Below are positions 1-12,140 of a DNA stretch of 64,000 nt, piece by piece (position 1 is the stretch's first letter; every line of letters starts with the position of its first letter). The stretch is taken from contig NZ_JH719395.1 of NCBI RefSeq assembly GCF_000271845.1, forward strand, positions 3,668,361 to 3,732,360, read 5' to 3'. The stretch comes from Rhizobium leguminosarum bv. trifolii WSM2297. Its GTDB lineage: Bacteria; Pseudomonadota; Alphaproteobacteria; Rhizobiales; Rhizobiaceae. Below the pieces are notes generated by a model. It was given only the letters and a program-made list of their open reading frames with translations. It had not been told where the DNA came from and ran no database searches. The position numbers were made by a program, and so were the translations under genes.

Positions 1-440
<440 letters not shown>

Positions 441-532
441 TTTGCACCAGCAAATGAGGTTTGCTGTAGCGAATTGTGGTTTGTTTGGGTTACCTGATCC
501 TGACGGTTTGCTGTCAGGTGTTTGCGATGGTT

Positions 533-608
533 GGGGCTGTAGCTCAGCTGGGAGAGCACCTGCTTTGCAAGCAGGGGGTCAGCGGTTCGATCCCGCTCAG
601 CTCCACCA
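533..608 (+). tRNA. tRNA-Ala (TGC)
   Basis: A 76-base cloverleaf starting GGGGCTGTAGCTC, anticodon TGC within GCTTTGCAAGC, T-loop GTTCGATCC and an encoded CCA. It is the second spacer tRNA of the rrn operon. Confidence 0.97.
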
Positions 609-1100
609 ATTCGCTTGGTGTCGAGACTGAGAGATATCCTTTGAAGAAATAAAAGTTTGCATCGATCGCTGATCGATGCCTGTTCTGCATACATTGTGAA
701 GAGAAGATTGATCTGGAGGCTTCCAGGTGTTTTGGGTTTAGGCCTGAGACGTCCGAGCCCAGTTCTGTTGATCCTATGGATGGCCTAGCCGGCCGGATAT
801 AGGGGAAGAACTGGAGGTAGGAAGGAAGCTTGTCACTCTGGATCGTTTGTTGTTCGCTGCCTTTGGGCATCGTCTGATGAACGGTCGGATTACCGTTGCC
901 TGACCGCGCGGTATCGGATCCAATCTCGAGAAGCTGGTCTTAAGACCTGACACAAGCGAGCTGCTCGGCGTAGCTCCAATAAAGTGATCAGGTCGAACAC
1001 GTCGATGGCATTGTTGGATTGACTGGGTTGTAAAAGGTAACCCGGTCTGTTGCCGTTCCTTTGGAGCGAGCAACGAGATGATGAGCATTGGCAATGAGAA
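609..1100 (+). other. 16S-23S internal spacer, second part
   Basis: About 490 bases of transcribed spacer without a credible gene. Its last bases (1092-1108) can pair with 3894-3910 beyond the 23S 3' end, forming the long precursor stem from which 23S is excised. Confidence 0.75.
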
Positions 1101-3900
<2,800 letters not shown>

Positions 3901-3910
3901 TTCTCATTGA

Positions 3911-4133
3911 CTATGCTCATCCCCCGGCAAACGCTTAGCGTTTGTCCGGACGATGATCAGACCTTTGTCCTGACGCGCCAATGGCGCTGCGGACGGCCCG
4001 CGCCACCAGGCGCGACGGCCTCTGGCCTGTATGGGTGCCACAAGCGCCCTCGGGTGGAAAAGATCGAAGACGTGTTCAAAAAGAAAACAGGCTAACGCCT
4101 GCCAGCTTCTCAAACATTAAAGTTGCGCTTTGC
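3911..4133 (+). other. 23S-5S spacer
   Basis: Transcribed spacer without a gene. It contains the second copy of a 24-base repeat (4012-4035) also found in the 16S-tRNA-Ile spacer at 291-314. Confidence 0.7.
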
Positions 4134-4253
4134 CGACCTGGTGGTTATGGCGGGGTGGCTGCACCCGTTCCCTTTCCGAACACGGCCGTGAAACGCCCCT
4201 GCGCCCATGGTACTTCGTCTTAAGACGCGGGAGAGTAGGTCGCTGCCAGGTCT
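4134..4253 (+). rRNA. 5S rRNA
   Basis: About 118-120 bases with the closing helix GACCTGG (4135-4141) against CCAGGTC (4246-4252) and the conserved CCCGTTCCCTTTCCGAACAC and GGGAGAGTAGGTC blocks. It lies between 23S and tRNA-fMet. Confidence 0.93.
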
Positions 4254-4316
4254 GCAAAACGCAACTGAAATAAAACAATCTTCTCATCACAAAACTCTAC
4301 GGCCCATGCCGATACA

Positions 4317-4345
4317 AAAGGGTCGCGCAAGCGGCCCTTTCTGCT
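4317..4345 (+). terminator. Hairpin after 5S, possible rrn terminator
   Basis: Stem AAAGGG-TCGC / GCGG-CCCTTT around a GCAA loop, followed by a short T-containing tract. It lies between 5S and tRNA-fMet. It may be a partial terminator or processing hairpin, because tRNA-fMet usually belongs to the same transcript. Confidence 0.45.
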
Positions 4346-4357
4346 GTAAAATAATAT

Positions 4358-4434
<77 letters not shown>

Positions 4435-4458
4435 AATCTTTCCAGAACACAACACCCA

Positions 4459-4484
4459 AAAACCCGCCTCATGGCGGGTTTTTG
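4459..4484. terminator. Bidirectional rho-independent terminator
   Basis: Stem AACCCGCC (4461-4468) and GGCGGGTT (4473-4480), flanked by A-rich sequence on the left and T-rich on the right, so it can act both for the rRNA operon and for the converging helicase gene ending at 4500. Confidence 0.85.
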
Positions 4485-4499
4485 CGTTTCTGCGGATTG

Positions 4500-7400
4500 T
4501 CAGGAAGGACTCAGCAGCCCATTCCGAGCCAGGAACTCTCCTGCCTGCATTGTCTCCAAAGCATTCGCTGTCTCCCTGAAGTACGCCAAGGTTTGCCAGA
4601 GAGTGAGATCGCCGACGATATAGAAGCGGCGCATGGCGCGTGTTAGCGCAACGTTCAGGAGGTTCGGCTTGGATGCTGCCCAGGCTGCCGCCCCGCTATG
4701 ATCGGCATCGGCGCCGAGCACCATGAAAACGATATCCTCCTCCTTGCCCTGGAAGGTATGCACCGTGCCTATGCGCTCCCGCAGCCACCTCGACAGTTTT
4801 GGCGGAGATGAGCGCATATTGCCGTTCGGATCGATCCATGTTGCATGGGTCAGAGCCTGCCTCAGGCCGTTTTTGATCTCCTTGAAGGGCGAGATGATAT
4901 AGAGATCCGGCAATGCGCCGTCGCGGCGATATGTGGCAGTCAGGACGTCGACGATGAAGTCCGTCTGTTCCACAACCGTCTGTTTGCCCGATACCCTGCC
5001 CCTGACGTCGATCCAGGCGCTGTCGCCATAAAAAGGCGGTGCGTCGCCGGCCGGCCGCCGCCTTTCCAGCCCGAATACCATCTTGTTCTGATAGGCGATC
5101 CGGTTGGCAAGGCCGAACATCGGATCGAGGCAGCGCCGATGAACCCTAAGAGGGCAGCCGATCCAGAGGCCGTCTGCGGCCTCGCCGGGAACAGTCGTTC
5201 CATAACGGTTGGCGGCATCGGCAAGCATCTGCACCGACGCCCTGTTCGGCGAATATTGTCCCGCCGCCGTGTGGGCTGAGAGAGCGGAAGCGGCAGTGAT
5301 CAGCGCGCTCGGAAGGATAAAGACCGGTTCGATCTGTTGGGGATCGCCGATCGCCATGACGCGGCGCCCCTGCAACAGGGCTCCAACGGCCGCTTGCGGC
5401 ACCGCCTGACCGGCTTCGTCGATGAAGACCCAGCCGATCGAACCGGCTTCAAGCCCGCGGAACTGCCGGGCGAAGGAGGCGAAGGTCGTCGAGACGATGG
5501 GAACGATCATGAACAGGCTCTGCCAGATCAATGCAATGTGCTCGTCATCGACGGGACTGTTGTTGGAAAGCAGCTTGCTGATGGCGACGATGTTTCCGCC
5601 AAAACCTCCGCCCTTCCTGCCGACCTCCGCCAGCCATGCTTCGTGCAGCGTCAACGCTGCTTCCAACAATGCCGACCGCAGACCCGCCAGTTCGTCCTGA
5701 TGCCAGAGACCGTCGATCTGGAACCGGTCGGTCTCGAGATCGGCGAGGCTCCGGGGCACGGCGGCATGACCGAAAATTTCCCCCAGACGCTCGAATTCCT
5801 CTCTTTTCCTCTCCCAGATTTTCTGGCGTGACCGCAATGCCTGTTCGGCCCGCTCATGTCCTCGCAAAGCCTGTTCCCGCTGAGGCTCATGGGTTTTCGC
5901 AAGATGATGATCACAGTCCGCCAATGCCTTGCGCAATTCCAGCTGCCGGCGCGCATTGGCGCCGACATCTTGCCGGTGCTGGCGGGCGGGGCTGCTCGGT
6001 ATCACCCGCTCCCACCAGGCAGGCGCGCTACGGTCGAGCAGCTGTTCCTCCTGCTTAAGATCCGACAATTCTTCCCTGATCTGAAGCATTTTCGCCGCCA
6101 CCATATTGCAGCGCTCTTGCGCGCCCCGAAGTTCGGCGGCGGCTGCCGCCATCCGTTCAAGCGCGTCGCCGCAGAATGCATCCTGCGAAACCCGGCCGAT
6201 GTCGTCGTGGAGATCGACATAGCGTGCATATTGACCGATCTTGTCGCGAACTCGGTCATCAGCGGCACGAAAGGCCGACGATGCTTCGGCGAAGCTCGGC
6301 CCCTCGTAACTCTCTCGCCATTCCCAGATCGTCTGCGGCTTGGCCGCACCGGACCAGCCGGGGTTCGGCCTTTCTGTGATTTCCATGAAGGCGAAACGCT
6401 CCTTGAAGGCTCGCCGGTTCCTGGAGTTGCCGAGCGCACAGGCGATCAGCCCCCAAGGGCGGTCGCCGTCGGAGAGCTTGACGGCGGCGCCATTGTCTTT
6501 TTGGCAAGCGATCTTGTGCGCGACCGTCTGCAGATATTGGAGTGAAGAGGTCCTGGCGATCGAGCTTCGCTTGGGAAGGTCGCGCGAAATATTCTCGACG
6601 GCCGCATTGTTGGAGGAGGCGACGACCATTTCGAAACCGGCAAGGGCCGGGATCAGCGCCGATAGCGAGGCGGTGCTGCGGTCTGCGAAGATGGCGCGGC
6701 GCGGCGATCCGTCAAAGGCATCGCGCGCCGTCTTCAAGGAGGAGAGCACGCGGGCGCGCCGAACGATATTATCCGCGAACATGTCGCGAAGCAGGGTCGT
6801 CTTTCCCGTACCCGGTGGGCCATTGACCGAGAAAAGTCCGGTTTCCGAAAGCTCGCCGATGGCCGAATTGATCGCGAACTGCTGCATGAGGCTCATGGCG
6901 TGATGAGGTTCGCCGAGCCAGCGTCCGCGGTTGATATTTCCGGGATGCAATGCCCGAACGATCGCCTTCCGCCCGTCCTCCGAATAGAGGTCGATCCGTT
7001 TCTCCGGGGCAAGCGGGGTGAGAAATCGCCTGAGCGGCTCGGGAATGTCGCCGTGTTTGACGCGCATCATCGCCCGCTCGATATCCTCGATGTAGAAGCT
7101 GTTCAGGATACCGATCTCTTCCTCAACGCAGGCGCTCTCATCCTCCTCATCGTCGGCATCGGGCGCAGGGCTCTCCTGCTGCGGCGGCAGCGAAAGGACT
7201 TCAGGCCTTTCCGTCCGGTCTTTGTAGCGTATTTCAACGGCGGCGATGGGCTTCTCCTGTCGCGAGGCAAAGCTGGCCCAATCGCAGAGCAATTCATGCA
7301 GTGCCAGGATTTCGCCGGCATCGAGCGGCTGATCGGCACCGTCGTCGAAGGAGGAAGATCTCAGCTGTCGCTGCGCCCGGAAATTCTGAAGCAATTCCGT

Positions 7401-7937
7401 CAACTGCCGCTTGCTTTCGGCAAATGCTTCCTGGCTGAGCGAGGAGAGGCCGGATTCACGCACCCGTCCCAGAGCCCATGGCAGCGTGGAAACCGAAAAT
7501 GTTTCGAAAATCGGCTGTCCCAGGGGCGTCAGCTGTAGGCTGGCAAAGCAGGTATCGCCATCGAGATCGCCGCGTTCGGCGTCCTCATAATCGGCGATAC
7601 CGGCCGCAACGCTATCGAAGTGCCTGCGGACAACGGGAATTTCGGATTTGCTGAAAACGCCGAGGAACAGGGTAAAACCCGTGATCTGCTTCTCCTCGGG
7701 GATTGCTGGACGGCTGAGTAGGGCACCGTCGTCGTCGAGCGTCCTTGCATGCAACCAGAAGACACTTCGCCCTTCACCTGCGACGATACGGCTGGAGAGA
7801 TCGTAGGGAATGAAGAACTCGATCTTGTGCCAGAAATCGAGAATGGCCAGAAGCCGTTCCCTTTCGGCGCCGTCTGCATGGGTCTGCATGAGTTTCCACT
7901 GAGGCGTTGCAAATGAGGCTTGCGCCTCTTTTAGCAA
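4500..7937 (-). CDS. Large SF1 (UPF1/DNA2-like) helicase, AAA domain protein
   Basis: Predicted ATP-dependent helicase acting on DNA or RNA; substrate unknown. From TTG at 7937 the protein has 1145 residues. An acidic patch (about 258-274) precedes Walker A GPPGTGKTT (373-381). A long charged, probably coiled-coil region (about 570-760) is followed by Walker B FIDEAGQA, the GDPQQIEPV motif III, and C-terminal motifs GTVHTFQGKEED and NVALTRAMRR typical of SF1B helicases. The reading frame stays open upstream to a TGA at 8010-8012 and the extra residues look protein-like, but the only conventional start is this TTG with a poor ribosome site, so the N-terminus may be truncated. The gene converges on the rrn operon terminator and its 5' side abuts gene remnants. 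A housekeeping or a defence role is equally possible. Confidence 0.85.
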   Translation of the reverse strand: MLKEAQASFATPQWKLMQTHADGAERERLLAILDFWHKIEFFIPYDLSSRIVAGEGRSVFWLHARTLDDDGALLSRPAIPEEKQITGFTLFLGVFSKSEIPVVRRHFDSVAAGIADYEDAERGDLDGDTCFASLQLTPLGQPIFETFSVSTLPWALGRVRESGLSSLSQEAFAESKRQLTELLQNFRAQRQLRSSSFDDGADQPLDAGEILALHELLCDWASFASRQEKPIAAVEIRYKDRTERPEVLSLPPQQESPAPDADDEEDESACVEEEIGILNSFYIEDIERAMMRVKHGDIPEPLRRFLTPLAPEKRIDLYSEDGRKAIVRALHPGNINRGRWLGEPHHAMSLMQQFAINSAIGELSETGLFSVNGPPGTGKTTLLRDMFADNIVRRARVLSSLKTARDAFDGSPRRAIFADRSTASLSALIPALAGFEMVVASSNNAAVENISRDLPKRSSIARTSSLQYLQTVAHKIACQKDNGAAVKLSDGDRPWGLIACALGNSRNRRAFKERFAFMEITERPNPGWSGAAKPQTIWEWRESYEGPSFAEASSAFRAADDRVRDKIGQYARYVDLHDDIGRVSQDAFCGDALERMAAAAAELRGAQERCNMVAAKMLQIREELSDLKQEEQLLDRSAPAWWERVIPSSPARQHRQDVGANARRQLELRKALADCDHHLAKTHEPQREQALRGHERAEQALRSRQKIWERKREEFERLGEIFGHAAVPRSLADLETDRFQIDGLWHQDELAGLRSALLEAALTLHEAWLAEVGRKGGGFGGNIVAISKLLSNNSPVDDEHIALIWQSLFMIVPIVSTTFASFARQFRGLEAGSIGWVFIDEAGQAVPQAAVGALLQGRRVMAIGDPQQIEPVFILPSALITAASALSAHTAAGQYSPNRASVQMLADAANRYGTTVPGEAADGLWIGCPLRVHRRCLDPMFGLANRIAYQNKMVFGLERRRPAGDAPPFYGDSAWIDVRGRVSGKQTVVEQTDFIVDVLTATYRRDGALPDLYIISPFKEIKNGLRQALTHATWIDPNGNMRSSPPKLSRWLRERIGTVHTFQGKEEDIVFMVLGADADHSGAAAWAASKPNLLNVALTRAMRRFYIVGDLTLWQTLAYFRETANALETMQAGEFLARNGLLSPS

Positions 7938-8009
7938 TGATCGCAGCTCAAAATCAAAGACCGAGTCCAGGAACCGCGCGAACGCATTGTCGCCGCCGGC
8001 AGGTATCCG

Positions 8010-8545
8010 TCAGTGCAGAGGCGGCCGGCGTCGTTCGCTGAGCTGTCCCCGGTTCCAGCGGGCGATGGTCTCGGGCACGACACTCGTCTTGTGAGGGGCG
8101 GGCTCGGCACGCGCCGCCCGGATTCGTTCGAGGGCGGCATTTGCCTTGGCAACATAGTCGAGTGCCGCCGGATCGTCCGAATGCACGTCCCGGATCGCGG
8201 CGAAAGGGGCTTCCGCCTCGGCCAGCCGTTTGCCGGCTGCAAGAGCAATGCCAAGCTTGTAATGCGCCTCTATGAGATGCGGCCCGACTTCGCCGACCCG
8301 GCGAAACGTCTCCGCGGCCTGGTCGTATTGATGCAGGGCAAGCTGCGTGTCGCCAAGCCGCATCAGGATCGGTGTCGGATCGGGGGCCTGCTCGGCGAGA
8401 ACCTGATAGGCAGCCAGTGCTTCCGTCAGCTTGCCCCGGTCGAACAGCAGATTGGCGAGCCCGAACTCCGCGCCGGTATGGCCTGGAGGCGATTGCAGGA
8501 CCTGATTGAAGGCAACCTCCGCTTTGCCGCGGGCACCGTTTCTCG
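8010..8545 (-). pseudogene. Remnant of a TPR protein
   Basis: An open stretch encodes tandem tetratricopeptide-like helices: motifs AEFGLANLLFDRGKLTEALA, MRLGDTQLALHQYDQAAETF and AHYKLGIALAAGKRLAEAEA follow each other with roughly 34-residue spacing. No start of its own with a ribosome site is visible, and the N-terminal side runs directly into a different gene fragment (HlyD-like) in another frame near 8545. The stop at 8010-8012 is in the same frame as the downstream helicase. I read this as the 3' part of a deleted gene. Confidence 0.65.
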
Positions 8546-8848
8546 CTGGTCTTTATAACCGGCGAAACGGTATTCCAGCGACTTGATGTTCTTCTCGATC
8601 AGATTGAGCTGCTCTTCGAGTTTGATCTGCTTGCTGTGGAAGACGACGTTCTGGCTCTGGATGATGGCGTTGATATCGGGGTCACCTGTCTCTTTCGTCA
8701 CGATATCGGGAAGCTGGAATTCGCGTAGACCCTGTGCTTCCGTAGTCTTGCGACGACGGCCTCCAGGCATAGGCGAAGCTGCAGCATCCGTTCGTTGGAG
8801 CGGGATGGGGTGGGGTCGAGGGTCAGCAGGACATCGCCTTGTACCAGT
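8546..8848 (-). pseudogene. Remnant of an HlyD-family type I secretion adaptor
   Basis: Two frames together resemble the middle of a membrane-fusion (HlyD/PrsE-type) protein. One frame has LVQGDVLLTLDPT, the classic lipoyl-hairpin entry, then SNERMLQLRLCLEAVVARL. After a frame change around 8720-8770 the other frame has PDIVTKETGDPDINAIIQSQ and LEEQLNLIEKNIKSLEYRFA, the usual coiled-coil Q..F..LE.QL pattern. A TGA lies just before the first part and the second part runs into TPR sequence. It is a broken internal fragment without function as an adaptor. Confidence 0.65.
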
Positions 8849-9565
8849 CATCTGCGGTTACGTCGCGACTTGTTGGATCAAATCGTTAGTATTGGGAGCG
8901 CACGTACTCAGTACAAGGCCGCACATATCCAGCTCCTCATCCTGGAATGGATAAGGAGTATTCAGGCGTTCTTTTCGTTGAGTTGCCCTGAATGGAGGCC
9001 ATGTATCAAAAACGCACGCCGATACCTGGCTTATCCATGTCGCCACTTGGCAGACGATCAGAGATTGCTGGAAAAAATGTGGATCCGATAGATACCAATT
9101 CGGGCTAAGGCGGATTTGCCACCTCCGGCTAGCCCCTGTCGCTGGCGGAGCGAGACGTCTTACCTGGGGGCGCCGGCGAGCGGCCAACAATCCGGAATTT
9201 CCAGTATTCGCCGCTAAGTTGAGGGCGGTCTTCCGCCGCTCGCCTGTCTCAGATCCGGTATTTCGCGCGGGCCGAAAATATAACAATCTGTACTGAAATA
9301 TTACAGTCGGCTCTTATCTATAGTGAGAGCAAATATAACCTTGAAGTATTCACCCTATGAAAATACAACCAACGCTTTGTAACGTATCGCTTTTTGCCCC
9401 CGAAAACTAATCACTTTGGGCCATTTCCTTCCTTCTCAATCCGTATTAACATAATTAAGAAATGTCTAAAAAATAAAGCGGGACGTCCGGGGCCGACATT
9501 TCATACTATCCAATACCCGCTATCGCTCCACGTTTTAGTAAAGTGTAACGCAAGGGGAGGCGTAT
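8849..9565. other. Gene-free region upstream of luxR-type gene
   Basis: About 700 bases without a credible gene on either strand. The right half (about 9280-9560) is clearly AT-richer than the surroundings, as expected for promoter DNA or for foreign/decayed sequence. No insertion sequence ends, tRNA gene or attachment-site duplication was recognised. Confidence 0.6.
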
Positions 9566-10348
9566 ATGTTCATGGCAGGCTCAGGAATAGAGAATACCGA
9601 CCAAGGTACCAAGTTGGGTTCGTCAGGAAATACTATACTGGTAGTGGCAAAGGCGGATCTGTTTTCAGAATGCATGGTTGAGGCGCTGGCCAAGAAGTTT
9701 CCGAACTGTCAGGTGGCAAGCATCACGAGCACAAAGCCGATGCTGGAAAAAGATACCAGCGATTTGAAGCTCGTTTTATTCTATCATATACCTGCGCCCG
9801 AGCTTCATGAAGCGCTGCAGGCTGCCCGCGAAAACCACCCGGAGACCTCCGTCGGCCTTGTCGTCGAAGCGATCGACATGCTCGAACCCTATGTCAGCCG
9901 CCTGGTGGAGGCAAGGATCATCGATGGTGTCCTGCCGCTCAACCTGCGGCTCGATGTTTTCATGGCCGCAGTGGATCTGCTGATGAAGGGCGGCGAGCAT
10001 TTTCCGTCAGCCCTTCTCAATCGCCTCACCAACAAGAACACTCAGCTGGAGCCTTCGCTCTATCAGACAAAATCGGTCGATGCGGCACGCACCAATGCGC
10101 TGAAGCTGAGACGCGACAGCATCTCCTCTTTGACCACGCGCGAGGTTCAGATCCTGGACCTCATCTGCAAGGGCACCCAAAACAAGATCATCGCCGACAA
10201 GCTGCATCTGTCCGAAAACACCGTGAAGGTTCACGTCCGCAACATCTACAAGAAGATGAACGTCCGAAACCGCACGGAAGCTGCATCCCGCTTCTTCAAC
10301 GAGCATCCGGCCGGCGACGACGACATGTCCGGCCGGTGGCGCAACTGA
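9566..10348 (+). CDS. LuxR-family regulator with degenerate receiver domain
   Basis: A 260-residue regulator. Residues about 20-145 have the alternating pattern of a response-regulator receiver, but the strand that should carry the phosphorylated Asp reads KLVLFYHIPA with no Asp, so phosphorylation is unlikely. The C-terminal HTH is typical LuxR/GerE: TTREVQILDLICKG, NKIIADKLHLSENTVKVHVR, NIYKKMNVRNRTEA. ATG at 9566 is preceded by the strong site AAGGGGAGG (9552-9560). It stands alone ahead of a polysaccharide operon that it might control; its own upstream DNA is long and AT-rich. Confidence 0.85.
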   Translation: MFMAGSGIENTDQGTKLGSSGNTILVVAKADLFSECMVEALAKKFPNCQVASITSTKPMLEKDTSDLKLVLFYHIPAPELHEALQAARENHPETSVGLVVEAIDMLEPYVSRLVEARIIDGVLPLNLRLDVFMAAVDLLMKGGEHFPSALLNRLTNKNTQLEPSLYQTKSVDAARTNALKLRRDSISSLTTREVQILDLICKGTQNKIIADKLHLSENTVKVHVRNIYKKMNVRNRTEAASRFFNEHPAGDDDMSGRWRN

Positions 10349-10406
10349 TCCAGCGCGCCGAGCGTCTATTCCGGCGCAAACAACGCCGTCGCAGTTGATC
10401 GCCGGG

Positions 10407-10727
10407 TCAGATCGGCGGACGCGCAAAGCAGCGCGACTTCTGTCCGAAGCCGCTGGGAGTGCAGATATATGGTGCTGAGCCGTGATAGGCGACGCGAACC
10501 TCTGGCGCAGCCGGGCGTTCGGGCCGATTTGCCGGATAGGCATAGGCTTTCGAGACACGCGGCGCCTCGACCACGACGGCGTTCTTTTTCGCGACGACGG
10601 CTATGTCGTCGTTAATAATGGTACAGGCCGTCGTTCCGATCGCAAGAAGCGTCGTCCCCCCGGTAAACATCGCAAAATGAAATCGACGCCAGCCTTTCGG
10701 CCGCGCTCCAGCTTGCTTTTTCGACAT
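10407..10727 (-). CDS. Small membrane-anchored rhizobial protein, unknown function
   Basis: A protein of 106 residues from ATG 10727, which has the ribosome site GAGGGG seven bases upstream; a longer in-frame extension to 10802 lacks this. A basic N-terminus (MSKKQAGARPKGWRRFH) is followed by one hydrophobic segment (about residues 20-37), so it is an anchored or exported protein. The C-terminal tail YICTPSGFGQKSRCFAR has two cysteines that could form a disulfide. I have an impression of similar short tails in other rhizobial hypothetical proteins but cannot name the family. It is convergent with the luxR-type gene. Confidence 0.65.
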   Translation of the reverse strand: MSKKQAGARPKGWRRFHFAMFTGGTTLLAIGTTACTIINDDIAVVAKKNAVVVEAPRVSKAYAYPANRPERPAAPEVRVAYHGSAPYICTPSGFGQKSRCFARPPI

Positions 10728-10802
10728 GGCTAAAACCCCTCGCATATGGCGCTTCCGGATGCAAGGCCGGGCGTGCAGTTCAGCGCGGCCGATCTTCCCC
10801 AT

Positions 10803-11116
10803 TACTTGTATGCCGGCTTCATTGAGTGAAGCTTAAGCACTGCAAGGACACTCGTTATGAGGGAAGAATGGATAGAAAATGATTAATCATTTGTTACAAT
10901 CAAGAATAGTTGCGTAATTATTTTGAATACTTCAAACTTTTAAAGTTGACCATGGCCATAATCGCCTTATCATTTTAATAGTAATTCAGTTATCTGAAGA
11001 ATAACTCAAAAGTTATTCATGTTGAGATAGTCAGTGCGATGAATATCCAACCGGATAAGGACGGCATGAAGCGCATAACTAAAACAAAAGACTGAATACA
11101 TGGGAAGGAGTTTGTA
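10803..11116. promoter_or_regulatory. AT-rich promoter region of the polysaccharide operon
   Basis: A 314-base AT-rich gap between the small membrane protein gene and the epimerase operon. It holds two perfect inverted repeats: AACTTT-T-AAAGTT at 10935-10947 and GAATAACT-CAAA-AGTTATTC at 10999-11018, about 100 bases before the first start codon. They are good candidates for regulator binding sites. Confidence 0.6.
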
Positions 11117-12139
11117 ATGCGTAGTTTCGTTCCCAGCGAAGGCTATTCTGAAGTGACGGGCATTCCGGTGCTCAGGGAGCCGGGCACCGCTCTTGTGAAT
11201 GGTGGTGCCGGTTTCCTCGGCTCGCATCTCTGCGAGAGGCTTCTCCAGCGCGGCCACAGAGTCATCTGCCTCGATAATTTTTCGACCGGCCGGCGGGTGA
11301 ATGTCGATCACCTCGCAGCGAACGCTCGATTTCACCTCGTCGAGCACGATGTTCGCCAGCCCTTCGATATCGAAGCCTCGCTGATCTTCAACTTCGCCTC
11401 GCCCGCCTCGCCGCCCGACTATCAGCGGGATCCGGTGGGCACATTGCTCACCAACGTGCTTGGCGCCGTCAACACCTTGGATTGCGCCCGCAAGACCGCT
11501 GCGGTCGTCGTTCAGTCGTCAACATCGGAAGTCTATGGCGACCCGAACCAGAGCCCGCAGCCCGAATCCTATTGCGGCAATGTCAATCCGATCGGACCGC
11601 GCGCCTGTTACGACGAAGGCAAACGCAGTGCCGAAACCTTGTTCTTCGACTATCACCGGACGTACGGCGTCGACATCAAGGTCGGCCGTATCTTCAACAC
11701 CTATGGGCCGCGCATGCGCCTGGATGATGGCCGGGTGGTCTCCAATTTCATCGTGCAGGCGTTGCGCAATGCAGATCTGACGATCTATGGCGACGGTCAG
11801 CAGACCCGCTCTTTCTGTTATGTCGACGATCTCGTCGAGGCCTTCCTGCGTTTCTCGGCCGCCGGCAATGCCTGCCACGGCCCGATCAACCTCGGCAATC
11901 CGGCCGAGATCACCGTTCGCCGCCTTGCGGAGATCGTACGCGACCTCACCAATTCGCGCTCACGCATCGTTCATCTGCCGGCGGTCATCGATGATCCCCG
12001 CCAGCGGCGGCCGGATATCTCCAGGGCCATGGCCGATCTCGGCTGGCAGCCCTGCATCGGCCTTGAAGCTGGCCTGGCGCGCACCGTCGAGTATTTCGAC
12101 GGCCTGCTTGCCGGCGCCGAGAAGGCGGAGGCCGTATGA
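11117..12139 (+). CDS. UDP-glucuronate decarboxylase (UDP-xylose synthase)-like SDR
   Basis: Extended short-chain dehydrogenase of 340 residues. It has the NAD-binding motif GGAGFLGSHLCERL (about 31-44), the SSTSEVYGDP strand, and the catalytic motif CYDEGKRSAETLFFDYHR with Tyr and Lys in YDEGK. The CYDEGKR form is characteristic of UDP-glucuronate decarboxylases, which make UDP-xylose from UDP-glucuronate, rather than of GalE. ATG 11117 has AAGGAG upstream. It is the first gene of a tight operon with galE (2-base gap) and a membrane glycosyltransferase, so its product probably feeds a surface polysaccharide. dTDP-glucose dehydratase activity is less likely. Confidence 0.85.
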   Translation: MRSFVPSEGYSEVTGIPVLREPGTALVNGGAGFLGSHLCERLLQRGHRVICLDNFSTGRRVNVDHLAANARFHLVEHDVRQPFDIEASLIFNFASPASPPDYQRDPVGTLLTNVLGAVNTLDCARKTAAVVVQSSTSEVYGDPNQSPQPESYCGNVNPIGPRACYDEGKRSAETLFFDYHRTYGVDIKVGRIFNTYGPRMRLDDGRVVSNFIVQALRNADLTIYGDGQQTRSFCYVDDLVEAFLRFSAAGNACHGPINLGNPAEITVRRLAEIVRDLTNSRSRIVHLPAVIDDPRQRRPDISRAMADLGWQPCIGLEAGLARTVEYFDGLLAGAEKAEAV

Positions 12140-12140
12140 G

